From positions 124,001-188,000 of the forward strand of contig LNGK01000007.1 in assembly GCA_001510575.1 (NCBI GenBank): a DNA stretch of 64,000 nucleotides. The letters run 5' to 3'. Positions within the stretch are counted from its first letter, which is position 1. Each line of letters opens with the position of its first letter. The DNA is from Knoxdaviesia capensis. Its lineage: Eukaryota > Ascomycota > Sordariomycetes > Microascales > Gondwanamycetaceae. Shown here one piece after another: positions 62,503 to 64,000 of the stretch. Under the pieces are notes generated by a model that was given only the letters and a program-made list of their open reading frames with translations, was not told the DNA's origin and did not search any database. A program made the position numbers and the translations under genes.

Positions 62503-64000
62503 ATGGGTCTTCTGTAAGACTTTTTCCCTATCCGTTGGATGTGGCGACCTGCCTCTTGCTTTGGAGCCTTCTGTCGTGTTGTCCCTGGAATCACCTCTCC
62601 CTCCCTTAGTTCTTATTTGCATGTCTCTTCGAAGAATCTACCCAATTCTACCCTTTGTTTCACGATCATCCTCATATCGAGCAACTTGAATCTGAACTTT
62701 GCACTTGTACGACCGTGATGGGGTTCCAAAATCCCTCATGCTGTCCAGTCACGGTCCCCAAGTTCAGACACAAATCATCTCTATCTTCCCCTCTTGGGGG
62801 CAAGGCCACGCGACCTGGAACAGCCGACTTTGAAACTAGGGACCCTCGAGACTAACCAAAATCGCCAACACCCCTTCTAGAGCTCTCGGTACCGCTCTGG
62901 ACTGGCCCCAGGCCAAGCAACGAGCAGGCCAGGTTCGAGAATGGGGTATCAAGGTATGTGGACCTGAGGCCGGGCAAATCGCTGCCTCCCCCTCATCCAC
63001 CCTCCCGTCCTCGCCATTCACGGAACTCTAGCGTGGGGGAATCCCGCAGGGCTGCCTGTCAACTAACAGCAATTATTCTGTCATGGATTGACTGTTCACG
63101 CGGCTGTAGCAACTTCTCGAGATATGGAACAAGGCAAAGACCAAAGAACGAGACGCAATGTTGTGGGGCGATGAGGTGATTACGAATCCCATTTCCAGCC
63201 CTCCAATGCTACCCTCCATCCAGTTTATGCTCTCGTCCCAAAAAGGGGACTGAATGGGGTTGCGCTCGTGTGAATATGTGAGACTGACATCTATGTTGCG
63301 TTTGAATGGGTCTTGCTGTGGTTGGGCCGTTCCGGCTAGCCACGGGAGACTTGTTCGCTTGCAACGGACTTGCATATCAGATTGAGTACTTGGTTGTTGT
63401 TTACTCGGAAAGTGATCCGAATGTTGTTCTCTCGCTGAGACAGGCGGAGATTCTTGATGAGCTTGCCTCGTTGTACACCAAGGCGTCGCAGGCCGGGAAT
63501 CCTGCCGGAAGGTCAGTTGGCTCTGAGATTAGGGTTGGTTGGGGCTACATCCCGCCGCACGATCGCGACGCTCTTTGCTGACTTGAACAAACGCTGTTCA
63601 CTTGACGTTTAACATGTAGCTGTGGCCCTGTGATTCCCGTCTTCCACCCGGAGTTTGGTCGGTTCATGCTTGAGACCACACCCGGAAAGCCATGGGGAAT
63701 TGGCTTCAAAGAACTGCTCGGAGTTGAAACCGACATGAAGTTGAGGTATGTTCTCTCCACCCGGGACACGGCCATGCATGTATTGCTAGCTAACCACTCG
63801 AACAGGAGAAAACTGGCCAAGCAACACATGCTGCCGGCAGAATACCCGATCACTCTGACGACGTTCCCCCGGCTGGGTTGCCCCGGCGTTTTCACCGACC
63901 CGTACTACCCGGTATCCGGCCCCCAGCTCCGATCGCAGTTCGTTCCGGACGAGATCGCCAACCCGCACATCCGATTCCCCACACTTGCCGCCAACATCCG
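62503..64000 (+). CDS. GCS1: glutamate-cysteine ligase catalytic subunit, 5' part (runs off the window)
   Basis: Exons 62503-62513, 62881-62953, 63110-63175, 63381-63511, 63620-63745 and 63806 onward, all GT-AG. It joins glutamate to cysteine with ATP, the rate-limiting step of glutathione synthesis, in the cytosol. The start MGLLALGTALDW needs an 11-nt first exon at 62503 followed by a 367-bp intron. This is preferred because the family begins MGLLALGT. Then come LLEIWNKAKTKERDAMLWGDE (20-residue core of the ATP/Glu site), VVLSLRQAEIL, FHPEFGRFMLE, TPGKPWGIGF and TTFPRLGCPGVFTDPYYP, ending at the edge in FPTLAANIR. A telomere-like TTAGGGTTGG lies in intron 4. Family certain; exon 1 choice good. 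Confidence 0.95.

Overview
The window reads as nuclear DNA of a filamentous ascomycete (Pezizomycotina, probably Sordariomycetes). The evidence is short GT-AG introns, GC-rich genes on both strands, a retrotransposon mutated in the style of repeat-induced point mutation (RIP), fungus-specific families (FTR1/FET3 iron uptake, LaeA-like methyltransferase, Cupin_5) and TTAGGG-type telomere-like motifs. No species is named because nothing in the sequence fixes one.

Layout. 1-3469: gene-poor, microsatellite-rich. 3470-3549: tRNA-Glu(CTC) with an 8-nt intron. 3955-11778: proteasome alpha-1, a WKF-domain protein, a PhyH-type dioxygenase and a membrane-anchored GH3 beta-glucosidase whose frame is broken by one TGA. 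13101-18736: a complete but dead Copia LTR retrotransposon with 342-bp LTRs and a 5-bp target duplication. 19751-21413: a G-protein alpha subunit behind a long purine-rich upstream region. 23653-25092: a decayed Tc1/mariner-like element. 25013-30610: no convincing gene. 30611-38321: spermidine synthase, omega-amidase, an ADGF-type adenosine deaminase and a four-TM protein. 38322-45538: a 7.2-kb stretch with one candidate secreted-protein ORF. 45539-48405: LaeA-like methyltransferase and a Cupin_5 protein, convergent. 49281-53967: divergent FTR1 and FET3, the high-affinity reductive iron uptake pair. 54411-60333: a 73-aa protein, OMA1 protease, a small cytochrome b5 and the rRNA-processing factor UTP15. 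62503 to the right edge: the 5' half of glutamate-cysteine ligase.

Most genes are housekeeping and not functionally linked. The clear unit is FTR1/FET3: permease and ferroxidase share a 1.7-kb divergent promoter carrying two exact copies of the iron-repressor GATA motif. No PKS, NRPS or other secondary-metabolite core gene is near the LaeA-like gene.

The most striking observation is in the Copia element. RIP-like changes occupy the second part of the 5' LTR, the whole interior and the first part of the 3' LTR, and the unmutated/mutated state switches at the same LTR offset in both copies, inside a 59-bp block identical in the two. Joined together, the two unmutated LTR parts make one intact solo LTR. 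This points either to recombination of a mutated copy into a clean solo LTR or to an assembly chimera.
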